A stretch of DNA of 64,000 nt from NCBI GenBank assembly GCA_949752795.1, contig OX457064.1:44760368-44824367 (forward strand), given 5' to 3'. The notes under the pieces were generated by a model. It was not told the DNA's origin. It did not search any database and saw only the letters and a list, made by a program, of their open reading frames with translations. Made by a program: the position numbers and the translations under genes. This document shows positions 1-11,374 of this stretch, one piece after another. Source of the stretch: Hyperoodon ampullatus (taxonomy: Eukaryota > Chordata > Mammalia > Artiodactyla > Ziphiidae). Positions within the stretch are counted from its first letter, which is position 1. Each line of letters starts with the position of its first letter.

Positions 1-195
1 TCCCTGTGCTATGCAGTAGTTCCTTGTTAGTTATCCATTTTAAGTATAGCAGTGTGTACATGTCAATCCCAAACTCCCTAACTATTCCTTCCCCCAGCCC
101 TCCCCTCTGGTAACCATAAATTCTTTCTCTAAGTCTGTGAGTCTGTTTTGAAAGTAAGTTCACTTGTATCATTTCTTTTTAGATTCTGCTTCTTT
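1..195 (-). mobile_element. L1 3'-UTR fragment, antisense, cut by window edge
   Basis: The first bases resemble the 3'-UTR of cetartiodactyl L1 elements read in antisense: a 'tccctgtgctatg' start, 'gttatccattttaa', a C-rich 'ccttcccccagccctcccc' tract, then 'tctgtgagtctg' and a final 'ttagattctgcttc'. The same order of blocks occurs in the L1 copies at 33.6, 56.8 and 60.7 kb. It is diverged and continues beyond the left edge, so its length and TSD cannot be judged. Non-coding remnant. Confidence 0.65.
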
Positions 196-237
196 CTATG
201 ACAGACCTAGTATTGAGTTTCAACTCCAATATTTAAT

Positions 238-375
238 AGCTTGGGAAAATAGTTTTAACTTCAAGCCTCAGTAAAATGGAAATAAAGTGACCTACCACAT
301 GGGGAAGTTGTAAGAACTAAACATGGTCACATAGGTCAAATGTTCAGCAAAGTGTTACAGAGTAAATGGTAACTT
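238..375 (+). mobile_element. MIR-like SINE relic
   Basis: Contains 'cctcagtaaaatggaaataa' followed by a 'cctacc...' block and a tail with 'cagcaaagtg'. This is the order of the conserved core and 3' part of the ancient mammalian MIR SINE. Heavily diverged, with no TSD visible. Confidence 0.5.
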
Positions 376-774
376 GGAGCCATCAATGAGTCTATCAGTG
401 CCATTATGGAATTTCTTACTTGCTTTTATACATTTTTGGAAGGATACTCAGTTTTTAAAATAAGTTATTGGTGTGTTTTTTTTTTTTTTTTGGTAAACTT
501 TCAATATGGGAAATTGATGATAGTTGGTCAGTCTCGAGCCCTTTACAAAAGGTGGTTCCTGACCTGCTTGTTTCTGTGATGACACTTCTTGCTTCATATC
601 TACTTCTGCATGGTCAAAATAATTGTTTCCAGATTTTTCAGAGAAGATGCAGCATTATCCATAAAAAGAGTTTCTCAATAATTTTTATCAGCTATTATGT
701 AGTGTTTCCATTAAAGAGTGTCTCTGAGGATGGTTAGAATTTTGTAAATATAAATCTGGATAACTGTAGCCTTC
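376..774. other. Unique AT-rich DNA
   Basis: No repeat or exon recognised. It contains a 15-nt T run near 477-491 and an 89-codon open frame (468-737) with no family resemblance, which I regard as chance. Confidence 0.5.
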
Positions 775-900
775 AAGCTTGAGGAAATGATTAACATCTT
801 TATTTTAGAATGATTCTAAAGAAGTTAAGTGATTTGATCAACATCACAAAATGAGTTACAGGTGGACCTAGCTTTAGATCTTAGGTCTCTTGGCTCTTGG
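775..900 (-). mobile_element. MIR-like SINE relic, antisense
   Basis: Reads 'gaggaaatga...gaagttaagtgatttgatc' and 'gagttacaggtgg', then 'ttaggtctc'. This is the antisense order of the MIR core (lost 'cctcagtttcctc' side first, then the 'cttgggcaagttactt' equivalent). Diverged and incomplete. Confidence 0.5.
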
Positions 901-1881
901 TTTGTTTTTTAAAAAAATTAATTTTACTGTTAAAAAATAAGTATTTATAAAAGTGGAATTGTATATGAAAAAAGTGAATTGTGGACCACTATAACACCCT
1001 TTATGAGAAATGTGTACTTTGAGGAAATAACAGGATGATGAGGTGATAGCATTGACTCCAGGCTTTTGTGTTATTTTGTAGTTAGACTGAAGAAATGGGA
1101 TATGGAGAAATTAATATTGGTGGGAACATAAAAAAACCAAAAGAATAGTGATATTATAGAACATATTTTCTCTATGGTTTCATTTTATTCTTAATGATGG
1201 GTCCTTATGAAGATTTTCCCCAAACATACTGTTCTTTAGGAAATCATTTAATATATTTATAACATATTTCATGTATCACATAAATGTTACATGTAAATAT
1301 ATAATATGGTACTGCAATAAAAATATATTACACAATTATATTTGCATATTACACATATTAATATGTATTTTAAATGGTCAAAAATTGCATTTGTTCGATT
1401 ACGTCTTTTGTTATTGGCAGAAGAGTTTGAAACAGTAGGTGAATAAGTAAGAAGTAAGAAGCAAAGTGTATTGCTCATTTGGATGAATCAGATTATTTGT
1501 TTTCTGAAACTAAAATTGACTCAAAACAGAGCTCACCTAATAAAATGTAATGCTCATTTATAATTTAGAAAAAACTTCAACTACTAAATTAATATGTAAT
1601 ATTTGTAGTTTAAATACCATTTTTTGACTGTGTATGAATCCAGAATATACTAGTTTCAGGTTAGATAAAAGATGTAAACCCACATTCAATTCAACGGAGA
1701 GAAGAATGTAATTATAAAGAAAAAATAGAATTTTAGGACATTACTTCGCTCTATAAACAAGATCTAGAGGAGGAGAAAGACTGAGTTTGGCACTGTAGAG
1801 GCACTGAATTTTGAGTTTATCCTGGTATGTTTAGATTGTCAACTGACTGATTTGATTAGTTAGATTACATAGTAGCTTATT
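901..1881. other. Unique AT-rich DNA
   Basis: Very AT-rich, with many short A and T runs and an ATATA-rich piece around 1250-1370. No repeat, RNA gene or exon recognised on either strand. Confidence 0.5.
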
Positions 1882-2238
1882 AAAATGGCCAGAACTTTTT
1901 TAAAAATAAATTTATTTGTTTATGGCTGCGTTGGGTCTTTGTTGCTGCACATGGGTTTTCTCTAGTTGCAGTGAGTGGGGGCTACTCTTAGTTGCGGTGC
2001 GCAGGCTTCTCGTCATGGTGGCTTTTCTTGTTGCAGAGCTCGGGCTCTAGGCGCACAGGCTCAGTAGTTGTAGCTCGCCGGCTCTAGATCTCAGGCTCAG
2101 TAGTTGTGGTGCACGGGCTTACTTGCTCTGCAGCATGTGGGATCTTCCCAGACCAGGGCTCGAACCCGTGTCCCCTGCATTGGCACACAGATTCTTAACC
2201 ACTCCACCACCAGGGAAGTCCAAAGTGGCCAGGACTTT
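1882..2238 (-). mobile_element. CHR-1-type SINE, antisense, with TSD
   Basis: A full-length tRNA-derived SINE in antisense. The A/T-rich tail is on the left (1899-1920), followed by 'ttgggtctttgttgctgcac', repeats of 'tagttgtagctcg', and the tRNA-like head on the right ending 'ccaccagggaagtcc' at 2221. The B-box region is the antisense 'gggctcgaacccgtg'. The flanks are a 17-bp TSD, AAAATGGCCAGAACTTT (1882-1898) and AAAGTGGCCAGGACTTT (2222-2238), with two mismatches, so the insertion is fairly old. L1 enzymes mobilise such elements. The open frame starting at 2104 is SINE-derived and not a gene. Confidence 0.92.
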
Positions 2239-4074
2239 GAATTAGGCTTTGCACTTTCTTGTTTCAGAAGTGAACTCTTTTTTAGCCAGTATCCAAGTTT
2301 AAACCACAGAAGAAAATATCATGGGCCTCTACAGGACTGATTGCCTAGCATTCCTGCAACTCCCCACCTCCCTCTACACCTCCCCATCCAAGGTGTGCTC
2401 TTCAGAGCTGCTGTATTCTAACTTGTTCCCTGGCAAAGATAATTGGTTCTGGGTTAGACATCTGAGATAAGCTGTCTTCCTACAGAAGGTAGCCCCATGC
2501 TTATCCAGAGACTGAAGCTGTGATTTGTATTTCATTGCACTGGGCTTCAGTAACTTGTACTCAAAAGAATTCTCATGAATATAGCTTAAATAGTATTATG
2601 CTTGTAACCAAACACTTTCTCTTTTTTATCCATTCATGTATTACAGATGAAGAGATAAGTGAGTTCATCAAAATCTTACTCATAGTGTTGTCCTAGAAGA
2701 ATAGAACAATAGGCCATTGGAAAGTATTTTATTGTCAGGAATGACATCTGTTTGTGGGAATGGCAGTAGGAATCTTGGTCAGGTTGGCTCAGACACATGC
2801 TTGTGAAGCCAACCACCATACTGTGGTCCCCAAACTTTCAAAACTTATTTGCTGGTGTATGCTAATCTCCATGTTAAATAGAATAAGCAAAAGAGTTGGA
2901 ATTCTACTGCTGTCACTCTGTTGACCTGGAAATAAGGTGTGATGTGACAAATTTAGTATAAACTATTTCCCACAGGATTGACTCAGAGGAACAGATGGCT
3001 TTGAGAAAGAACTGTCATCCAACCAGTATATTCGCAGTTTAGAAAATTGGCAAAGAGCTGTTAAACAAAGAGGTACATTCTGTTAACAAAGGCCTCTTTC
3101 TGTCTTTCAGACACTTAAAGTTGATGCATGTATGTCTGATATTTCTAGTAAATACCTGTTCTTTGTTTTTCTGAGTATAACTGAAATTTTTTTCATGGGA
3201 ACGTTTGCTCAATTTGTTTCTTTGAGAGTAAGATAATTCTTCTCATTTTAATTCTAGAAATGGAGAGAAACAATGTAAATGTTAGGTGAACAGGAGCTTT
3301 GCTTGATTCAGGAACTGATGTTTTCATTTGGGCAATACTCACTGTGCTACAGTAGTTGTAGTCTCATTATAAAATGGACCACAGATGTGGTGAGGTCTAG
3401 TGATATGCATATACCAAGATAGAACACACACGACCTAAGGTTTTTCCTTTGTGATACTTTTCCTCAGAACTTCATCCTCTTTAGACTTTGATTTCTGCTT
3501 CTGTTAGATGGGGAACAAAGTCATTCTCCCTTAAAAGACAGTTTTATGGATTAGCAAATCTGTTGGTAAAATGTTTCTTCCATCTTTGGGATAAAGTGTT
3601 GATAATGACAAAATACTATTAATCCTTGGTTAGGGTGAGTTCATTAATTCCCTTATGTATATATGCATAAACTGATTACTTCAAAGAAAAATATGTCTAT
3701 GGATGCTCCTTTTTGCTCAGAAAAAGGGTTTTCTTACTGCTAACAATTTGTTTGCAGTATAATTTAGGTGCGGTATCTGGGGAAGAAATGTTTTGTGTCT
3801 ATGGTACCTAAAGCATCTGCCAAACATATGATCATTGCCACTAAGATTTTAGAAATAAAACACCAAACTGAAAACAGCAATAGTAATCTAATAGTAATAG
3901 TAATAATTTAATAGTAATACAGTTCAAAACATGTCAGTGTATTCCTAGGGAAATGGACAGAATGAAGTAAATAGGGGCAGCTCCTCCCTTTTGCTCTCTC
4001 ATTTGAATTTTCCTTCTAATGGCTTTAACCTTGACATTCTTTTGAAGAGACATTTTGATGAGACTTTATAGAGT
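2239..4074. other. Unique DNA, no recognised feature
   Basis: No open frame of note and no clear repeat. 3470-3600 has a faint MIR-like order ('tttctgcttctgttagatgggga') too weak to call. 3879-3920 holds four imperfect copies of 'aatagtaat', a short simple repeat. Confidence 0.45.
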
Positions 4075-4270
4075 GGCAGAGATGGACTGAGGCTCTGGGT
4101 CAGACAGACCCGTGAACATTAGATGAGTCAGTTAGCCTCCTTGCCTCTGTTTCCAAACCTGTGAAATGTTGATTAAAATACCTACCTTGCAGTGGTTTTA
4201 TAAAGACAAAATGATCATAATGTTTGTGAAGCATTAACACAGTGATGGGATATAGAAAGTGCTAAGGAAA
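4075..4270 (+). mobile_element. MIR SINE relic
   Basis: The MIR order is clear. A 'gactgaggctctgggtcagac' head is followed by 'gagtcagttagcctccttg' and 'cctctgtttcc', then 'aaaatacctaccttgcag', and the tail 'cacagtgatgggatatagaaagtgct'. Ancient and immobile. Confidence 0.75.
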
Positions 4271-5430
4271 AGGTAGCTCTGATGACTATGATGGAAATAA
4301 TAGTCAATGTGATGACAGAAGAAAATATTCTCATTATTTTTCTGAAGAAATGAGGAAGCCAGCTTAGAATACTCCCACACCTACTTGTTTGCAAAAAGAA
4401 ATTTAACCTCTCGGTCTTAATTTTTACTTATCCATCTGATGTGAGGAAGTTATTTTACATCGTAAGACTTTCTATGGGGTTCAGTGCATGTAGTCCTGAG
4501 ATTCAATGTGTAAAAAAATCCTCAATCACATGAATTTCACATGAATAACTCTTAATTGCAAATAACAGAATTTGCAGGATATGAGAGCTATGACTGACAG
4601 AAAGGGCATCTGCTTTTTAGTTTTTTCAGATCTTGCCTCCCATTCCTGAAGCCAAGGGGGTCAAACACTCCCTCTCCACTGCCTGGCCCCTGGCTTAGCT
4701 AAATGGATGCTCCAATCTGGGACCTCAATCAGGAGCAAGAGACATAAGGAAGAGATTCTTTAGTTTTTAGTTGCACCATATGAGGTGTCCAGTGGCAGAA
4801 ATGTCCATCAGGGACAGGATTGAGCAGTGACAGCATCCATGGTGCAGGACAAGATGACCAACAAAGGAGGCAGCAGCTGAATCTCCTTACTCTGCCCATG
4901 GCTTTTACCTGCAGTATCTGGTTCCTGCCAAATTTCTGGGCCTGGTTCTCCAATCTCCATACAGATACTGAGAGCTACGTAATATACTCGATATATTATA
5001 TATATATTATATATTATATACTGACAGGGTCAGTTTCTCTTATTTGCATGCAACATATTTTTATTTATTTTATTTTATTTTTGCGTGCAACATATTTTTA
5101 AATAAACTCAATATAATTCATACATTTAAATAAGTGGTATTTTTTTAAGACAGTGTATTTAAGAAATACTTTTCAATTAGCTTTTTGAGTCCCATGAGGA
5201 CATCTGCTCTATTACTTTGTGGTCAGAACTGGCTCTGAATTATTTTGGCCAAATTCAATTTGAAAAAAAGCTAACTAAGGACACTGAATAGAAAGAACAT
5301 ACCACTGGCTCAGATAGGAGTTCCAAATAAGGAATTTTGAAACTGTTTTGGTACTGGCTTCCATGTTGAAGTAAGTATAGGGCTTTTACTGGTGCCTAGT
5401 TTTGAAGGTGACATTTGGTTTGGATGTTTT
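4271..5430. other. Unique DNA with short AT repeat
   Basis: No exon or transposon recognised. 4985-5025 is an ATATATTAT-type simple repeat, and 5056-5078 is a TTTTA-rich stretch. Confidence 0.45.
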
Positions 5431-5496
5431 AATTCGCACACACACGCACACACACACACCCACACAAACATACATGCACACACACACACACACACT
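5431..5496. repeat. (CA)n microsatellite
   Basis: An imperfect CA repeat with interruptions (CGCA, CCCA, AACATACATG) and a pure (CA) run at the right end. The interruptions suggest an old array. The open frames crossing it in both directions are simple-repeat artefacts. Confidence 0.95.
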
Positions 5497-5576
5497 GTGT
5501 TTTCCTTCCAAACCAAGAAAAGCATAAAATATTCCTTGATTGGACTCTTATATGAAATTTCTTGTTCATACCATAA

Positions 5577-5616
5577 GTGATAGAATCAAACATAATGTGA
5601 TAGAATCAAACATAAT
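5577..5616. repeat. Perfect 20-bp tandem duplication
   Basis: The unit GTGATAGAATCAAACATAAT occurs twice head to tail without a mismatch (5577-5596 and 5597-5616), followed by a further GTG. A recent duplication by slippage is the simplest explanation. Confidence 0.95.
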
Positions 5617-6174
5617 GTGTTTCCTGAAAAATAGACAGAATGTTTTGGGAAAAAGCAATGGTTGTGTTCATATCGAGTTTATATCCATTTACTTTGGTTA
5701 CTACAGTTTTTTTTTTTTGTCTTAATGAGAACTTAAGATTATTTTTAAACTTTTCAGTGTCTGGCCCATCTTGAACATTCAAGTTGTAAGTTCTCTTTTC
5801 AAAACCATCATGTAGCCACTTTAACTTATAACAATAATAAAAACGTGTACTTGTAATGACCAAATAGTTTCTTTTGAAAAGTATAAATGTCATTACTGTG
5901 TGAAGATATATTTCCAATTTATAAGTTCATATATTACTTCATAAAAAGTAATATATATACTTTCTCTCTTACCAAGTTGTCCTTACCACAGAAATTTTCC
6001 AGATTGTTGAGGTTGTCTTGAACTGGAATATATGAGACTACTACAGAGATGTAGCCTGTGTTTATTTCATTACACTCATGCTTTGTTCTATATCTAATCT
6101 TGGTAGATGGAATTATTGACTCTGGTTCTTCTGTTCTTTCTACATCTACACACTTTGCCATGGAAATTTAATGT
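5617..6174. other. Unique AT-rich DNA
   Basis: Open frames of 103 and 75 codons exist on the minus strand, but they show no family resemblance, no splice context and the same AT bias as the surroundings. No feature supported. Confidence 0.45.
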
Positions 6175-6465
6175 TTCCCGTCCCCACTTCAAGGTGGCCA
6201 GTGTACTTTCAGCCTATGGGATGTTAGCAGATAGGGACTTCACATGTGCTTGCTTGCTCTCTTGAACTTGTGCCACCACCAAGAGAAGAGCTTGCCTGGC
6301 TATCCTGCTATCCCAAGAAGAAGATGATAGATACATGAAGCAGAGCTCCCATAGCTGACCTGAAAATTCAGGAGTGATAAATACATGTTTATTGTTTCAT
6401 TTCACTGGTCTTTTGAGGTTGGTGGCTACACAGAATCATGTGGCAATAGCTAACAATTTCCCGTG
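6175..6465 (+). mobile_element. MaLR-like LTR, 3' part
   Basis: The right half has the look of the 3' end of an ancient mammalian-apparent LTR: 'gataaatacatgtttattg' (polyadenylation region), then 'ggtggctacacagaatcatg', then 'tggcaatagctaac'. The upstream part ('cttgcttgctctcttgaac', 'gaagatgatagat') fits more loosely. Non-coding; no matching partner LTR was found. Confidence 0.45.
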
Positions 6466-7225
6466 GGTTTGAGCAGCTTGCAGGAAAGAGTTAAATTAAA
6501 AGCTAATGAAATTGGAAAAGTAATCTCTAAAGAACTGTTAGTTTTGAAATCTATGAATTCTATGACTAAGTTAAAGTTTATCTTATATATCTGATGTTCC
6601 AGGTAGTTATAATACTGAACATATGGATAGATCATTGATTTTTTATTCTATATATCCCAGGATAAAATGAAAATATGGAAATAACTAGAATATGGGTGAT
6701 AGAATTGCATGTGGTACAATAATCTAAGAAATTATTTACTTGAATATTCACACTTTTCAAAAATTATGCTAAGTTACCAGGAAGTGCAGGGGCATAGAGA
6801 AATCCAAAGTGACCGTTACATTATTACTTTCAATGCAGAAAACAATTCAGAAGGTTATCTAATGTCCTCAATTTATGCTTCAAGATAAAATAAAAATTCT
6901 AATTTTAAGCTTATTTATTATTTTTTGTTGTTTGTTGCTATTAGATCAATTTATTAATGTAATATTCAACTTCTTTAATATTTTCTATTTTTAGAGAAAG
7001 CAGCTTATAAGATTCTTTAAGTAAGGGATCAGCTCTTACAAAATGGCCTGTAAAAAACCCATTTTGATTGCATTCACATTTTCCCCTTTTACAGTGAGTA
7101 AAAACAGCTTTAAACATATTTACTATTTAACCTATACCTCTGTTATTAAATCTTAGTCATATTTACTTAGTAAATAAGCTAATTATTCTTTGGTTATTAT
7201 AACTTCATTAAAAAGTAGAACTAAG
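6466..7225. other. Unique AT-rich DNA
   Basis: No recognisable repeat, RNA or exon. Dense in short A and T runs. Confidence 0.45.
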
Positions 7226-7345
7226 CAGACTTGCTAGAATGTAGGCTCAATGAGGGCAGAGGTTTTGTTCACTGATCTATTATTACCCCACACACCTAGA
7301 ACACTATGGACACAAAGTAGGTGCTCAATGAATATTTGTTGAAAA
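7226..7345 (+). mobile_element. L2 LINE 3' end
   Basis: Reads 'aatgtaggctcaatgagggc', then 'ttgttcactgatctattatta', then 'tagaacactatgg', ending 'gtgctcaatgaatatttgttga'. This is the characteristic 3' tail of the ancient L2 (CR1-clade) LINE in sense orientation. Immobile relic. Confidence 0.8.
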
Positions 7346-7984
7346 CATATAATGGGTCTTTCTTGGACTCACAGACAGTTTTGTTTCTGAATTCATCCTT
7401 TGGAGGGCATTATAAAGCGGTGCTCTGCACTACCTGATGTTTACTGGGACAAAACACTAGGTTTTACTGATTAGATGACTAAGAATAGCTGAGCAAAAGC
7501 CTATTTTCTGCCAGGTTTCTGGGTGCTGCATGGATGACAATGTACTGGAGAGTCACTGTCATCTTTTCTCTGAACTTCTAATCCTTTACAGCTCAACAGG
7601 TAGGTCCCTTTTAGTGAATGGGGATATCAACTATTCAGTAGGTTGGTGACACGCTATCACCTAATGTGCTCATTTCCTTTTCCATTGACCTCTTCAAAAT
7701 CATAGATAATTTGCTAGAGAGAAGCTTAACTCTTTCCCCAGTGTCTGACTCTATTTCAGAAGAAAAGTGAGTCACTTTGTGGGGAGAATGTGATGGTTGG
7801 CACTGCCTACCATGGTCCATTGAAGGTTCTTTGTACTCTCGTCTGGTCTCTATTCTAACTGCCTCCACATTATGCATTTTCATCTGCCTACTTAAATCTT
7901 GCACAGACGGCAAAGCCTAGTTCAAGTCCCATTTATACTCTGAAGGCTTCCCTGGCTAGTTTAGCTCTCATTAAAATTAATAAC
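7346..7984. other. Unique DNA
   Basis: A 92-codon minus-strand open frame (7635-7913) has no recognised domain. No repeat could be named. Confidence 0.4.
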
Positions 7985-8150
7985 AACAGTAATAGTAGTA
8001 AATATTGATTATTTATTATGTACTAGACACTATGCTAAGTACTTTAAGTAAAAAGACTCATAATCTTCACAACTCATGAAACTGAGTCTTCAGCAGTTAA
8101 CCTGCCAGAAGTCTTACAGAACTATTGGTTGGAGATTGGCATGGGAACCT
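7985..8150 (-). mobile_element. MIR-like relic, antisense
   Basis: Begins 'attatttattatgtactaga' and 'ctatgctaagtacttta', then 'cataatcttcacaactc', then 'gaaactgagtcttc'. This is the antisense 3'-to-core order of MIR. Strongly diverged. Confidence 0.5.
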
Positions 8151-8195
8151 AGTATGTCTACACGGGGCTATATGGTAATAACTGGTCACCTTTTC

Positions 8196-8396
8196 CTTTA
8201 GCCCAGTGCTGTCCAATAGAACTTTCTATGATGATGGAAATGTTCTATATCTGTGCCAATACAGTGGTCACTAGCCACATGTACCTTTTGTATACTAAAA
8301 ACGTGACAAGTACGACCAAGGGACTGAATTTTAAATTTAAATAGTTACAGTGACTAGTGACTGTGACTACTGTTTTAGACAAGCACAGCTCTAAAT
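8196..8396. mobile_element. Ancient hAT-type non-autonomous DNA transposon
   Basis: Starts 'cagtgctgtccaatagaa' (8204) and ends near 'agacaagcacag' (8388), which are degenerate terminal inverted repeats. Inside are 'ttctatatctgtgc' and 'actagccacatgtacc', familiar from an old mammalian hAT family. The flanks CTTTAGCC (8196-8203) and CTCTAAAT (8389-8396) could be the decayed 8-bp TSD expected for hAT. No transposase is encoded. The subfamily is uncertain. Confidence 0.75.
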
Positions 8397-8894
8397 ACTT
8401 TTTATTACTGTCTTTTATATAGAGTGCATACTTTTTCTGGATATTGTGCTAGAGTTGAGGATACAAAGATAAAATCAATGCCCCTTTTTCTCCCCAAATA
8501 GATTGTAAGTTTTTTTCTTTTTTTTTCTTTAGACATTCTTCCTTTAGACATATGTTTTAAGTATGTAATGGAGCTTTTATGAAAGTGCACTGGAGGGATC
8601 TCCTCTATCATAGAGATTAGAACTGCTTGTTGAGTCAGGATCTTCATAAAAGAGAGATCAGGTGAGTTTTGGGCACACTGGAGTCTGAGAACAGCTTGGA
8701 CACAGTGACTAGGTCAGTGCTGAGAAGGACTGTATCCACCAAGATTTGTTGACTCGGTTATTAAGTATTGGAGACTCCTGCCCAAACTGGAAAAATTGGC
8801 AGCTTTGTGCGCATGGCAGGATTAGTAGAAGGAAAAAAATGTCAGATAAATATGCTATATATCTTCCAAATGTATATAATTATATAGTTATTTA
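8397..8894. other. Unique DNA
   Basis: No repeat or exon recognised. Contains a T-rich stretch at 8511-8529. Confidence 0.4.
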
Positions 8895-9510
8895 TCTGTT
8901 TACTCATTCAACAAATATTGTTGGGCACTTACAATGTACTAGGCATTCTTTTAGTTGCTGGGGATAGGATACTCCAGTGACCAGAGTGCCTGGGCTCATG
9001 CAGCTTACATCGTGTTGTGAGGCAGGGTGTAGGGATGGTTGTTCAGAGAATGAACAAATAAGCAAGTAAATATATAGTTTGTCTGATGATAATTGCTGTA
9101 GAAGAAAATATTGAATAGTAAAGGGATAAGAAGTACTGGGGATGGATGGGGGTTTGGGCAGGTTGGTTCTATATTATATAGGGTAGCCGGACAAGGCCTC
9201 ATTGTTAACAAGGTCCTGAAGAAGGTGAGGGAGTGTGCTATGCAGATGTGGGGCACAGAACAGGAGAGTTCTAGGCAAGGGAGGGACAAAAGCAAAAGTC
9301 TTGAGATGGGAGTGTAGTCAATATGTTGGGGCACCAGAAGGAGCCCAATGTGGAGTGGGATGCGTGAAGTGGGCTGAGGCAGGAAGGGCAATGGAAGCCA
9401 AGTAAGAGAAATTGGAGAGGCCTTAAGGGGCCATATTTTGTAAGGGCTTTCGTATTTACCCTGAGTGGATTTGAACAGAGAAGTGGCATGATCTAAGAAT
9501 GGGTTGAGCA
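8895..9510 (-). mobile_element. L2 LINE 3' end with ORF2 tail, antisense
   Basis: Opens with 'actcattcaacaaatattg' and 'tgggcacttacaatgtacta', the antisense of the L2 3' terminus. It continues through 'catgcagcttacat' into the coding 3' end, visible as 'aggcctcattgttaacaagg' and 'cctgaagaaggtgaggga', then 'ggacaaaagcaaaagtctt', and stops near 'agtggcatgatcta'. A 168-codon open frame (9005-9511, minus) covers much of it. It is a chance-open relic of the L2 polyprotein end and 3'-UTR, not a functional gene. Confidence 0.8.
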
Positions 9511-9840
9511 TCAGTGAAATATCTATTCAAAATGAACGAATATAGTTTCCTAAATTAGAATTCATCAACTACTTATGTTCTCTGTAGACATTCTCTTGTA
9601 CACTTATTTGAGTGTTTAATTTTTGTCTTAGGGAAATGTGAATAGCTATTGCAGTGGTTGATGGGTGAAGTATCAAAGGGGCAGAAAGCTTGTGCTATGG
9701 ATAAGAAAGAGGGAAAACTAAATTGAAGGCCTCAGAAGAGGATGTTCTCCAGGGGATTGCTCTCTACATGGCACAGGGACTCCCCTTCTAAGTGCCATTC
9801 CCTTGGACACAGAGTTCTTTCTCTTAAGTAGTTTGTTTAG
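9511..9840. other. Unique DNA
   Basis: Nothing recognised on either strand. Confidence 0.4.
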
Positions 9841-9985
9841 ATTTAACCAATATTTATTTAATATTCAATATTTTCCAGGCCTTGTTCTAAGGGTTTCACA
9901 AATATTAACTAATGAATCCTTTTGACAACCATTTGAAGTAGGTTCTATTATTCCAATTTTACAGATGGCAAGCTGAGGCACCATT
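9841..9985 (-). mobile_element. MIR relic, antisense
   Basis: 'ccaatatttatttaatattc', then 'ggccttgttctaagggtttc', then 'tgaagtaggttctattatt', then 'ttacagatggcaagctgagg' follow the antisense order of MIR, tail to core. Confidence 0.7.
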
Positions 9986-11136
9986 TTTTGGTGGGTGGGC
10001 TTGACGAAGTATGTGGGACAATAGTCAATAGAGGTAAAACTGTTTCTTGAATGGGAGGCTGAACAAGATGGTCTTTATGGTTCTACAATGTCATATTTTC
10101 TGTGGTAAGAAATATGGCAGAATTATATGATATATTTTCTGGGTGAATTGAGAGCCAAATGATTGGATAAAACAGTGCAGCTAGTATATAAAACATGCTT
10201 GAAATACTGACTGGAAAAATTATTTTGAGCCAGAACTGAAACTCTTGTTCTCCTAAAGACCCGTTGTTATTACTACTAATGATTATCTTTTGACCAATGA
10301 GTTATGTGACAATTCAACTGTTTTGCCAACTCTCTCATTACTTGGTCCTGCTTGCACACCTGTCAAAATCCATGCTCCAAACATAGGATAATTATAAGAT
10401 TCAAGTGCTGCTCTCTGTCCAAACTCTTTAAGGCACTAAACTAAGAGCTTTGAAAATGCCACCACCTTCTGTGAAGAAAATGTTTCCTAATTGGGGTCTG
10501 ACTTTTTCGAACAGAATAATTTAAAAAGAGAAGCCACAAAAAGGAAATAATAAAGGTCATGACTAAGGGTCATAATAAAACTCTCTTAAGAAAATAAGAT
10601 CTTTGAATGTATACAGTACTGAATTTTGTGCCTCAAACAACAAAGGCCTTGGTGAATTCATGCTCTGGGGACATACAGGAAGCTGGTCTAACATAAAGAA
10701 GAAAACTGAAATGCACTACTTTATTGAATTCCTCTGTGTGTGTGTATGTGTGAGGAAGGCTACAGTAGATCTCAGTGGACCAGGATGAGAGGAAAGGACT
10801 TCAATAACTTAAGTTTTATTGATAAAATTGAATTTATGATGTAATGACTATTTCCTGTTTCTGGCCTGTGGTTGGCAGCTACTGAAATGGTGATATTTAA
10901 CATTGTCTGTTTTTTGTTTTTTATACTCTTTTTACTTCTTTTTTCAGTATGTTTCCTTTCTGTAGTTAAAATGACCACGGCGTTGTTGCTGAAAGTGGGT
11001 GATGTATTGAGATCTTTAGTGGAGGCTGCTAATTGTCCCCTGATATCTAATTCTCCTCTTTTTCCTTTCATCAATTAAATTTTCCAAGTTTTAGCTGATC
11101 ATATGTTTACCCTGCTGGCATCTACTCTTCTGGCCT
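9986..11136. other. Unique DNA with short GT run
   Basis: Contains a brief (TG) run at about 10735-10752. Several open frames of 60-100 codons have no recognisable content. No exon or repeat supported. Confidence 0.4.
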
Positions 11137-11183
11137 ACTTTGATGTGACCTTGATGTGACTTTGATGTGTAGCTTGATATGAC
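11137..11183. repeat. Short tandem repeat, unit about 12 bp
   Basis: Successive diverged units on the theme 'TTGATGTGACC' (CTTTGATGTGACC, TTGATGTGAC, TTTGATGTG, CTTGATATGACC) form a tiny minisatellite of about four units. No function implied. Confidence 0.75.
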
Positions 11184-11374
11184 CATGTGACTGTTCGATG
11201 TTTTTTAGAGGAAGTGATGTGTGCTACTTTGAGGTCATGCCCTTAAGAGGAAACTGCTTTCCCTCTACTACCCTCCCCTCCTTTCTTCAGATGGAAATCT
11301 AAATGTGGGAGTGGCGAGCCTGCTTCAGCTTCAAACATGTGAGAAGGACAACACAGTAGATATATCAGCCAGAG

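Noticed and set aside
5310..5580. Open frames rich in Cys/Val or His/Thr
   Set aside because: Direct translation of the CA microsatellite on either strand.
9005..9511. 168-codon minus-strand frame, among the longest outside L1
   Set aside because: Lies wholly in an L2 3' end in antisense. The peptide is an L2 relic or non-coding, with no intact domain.
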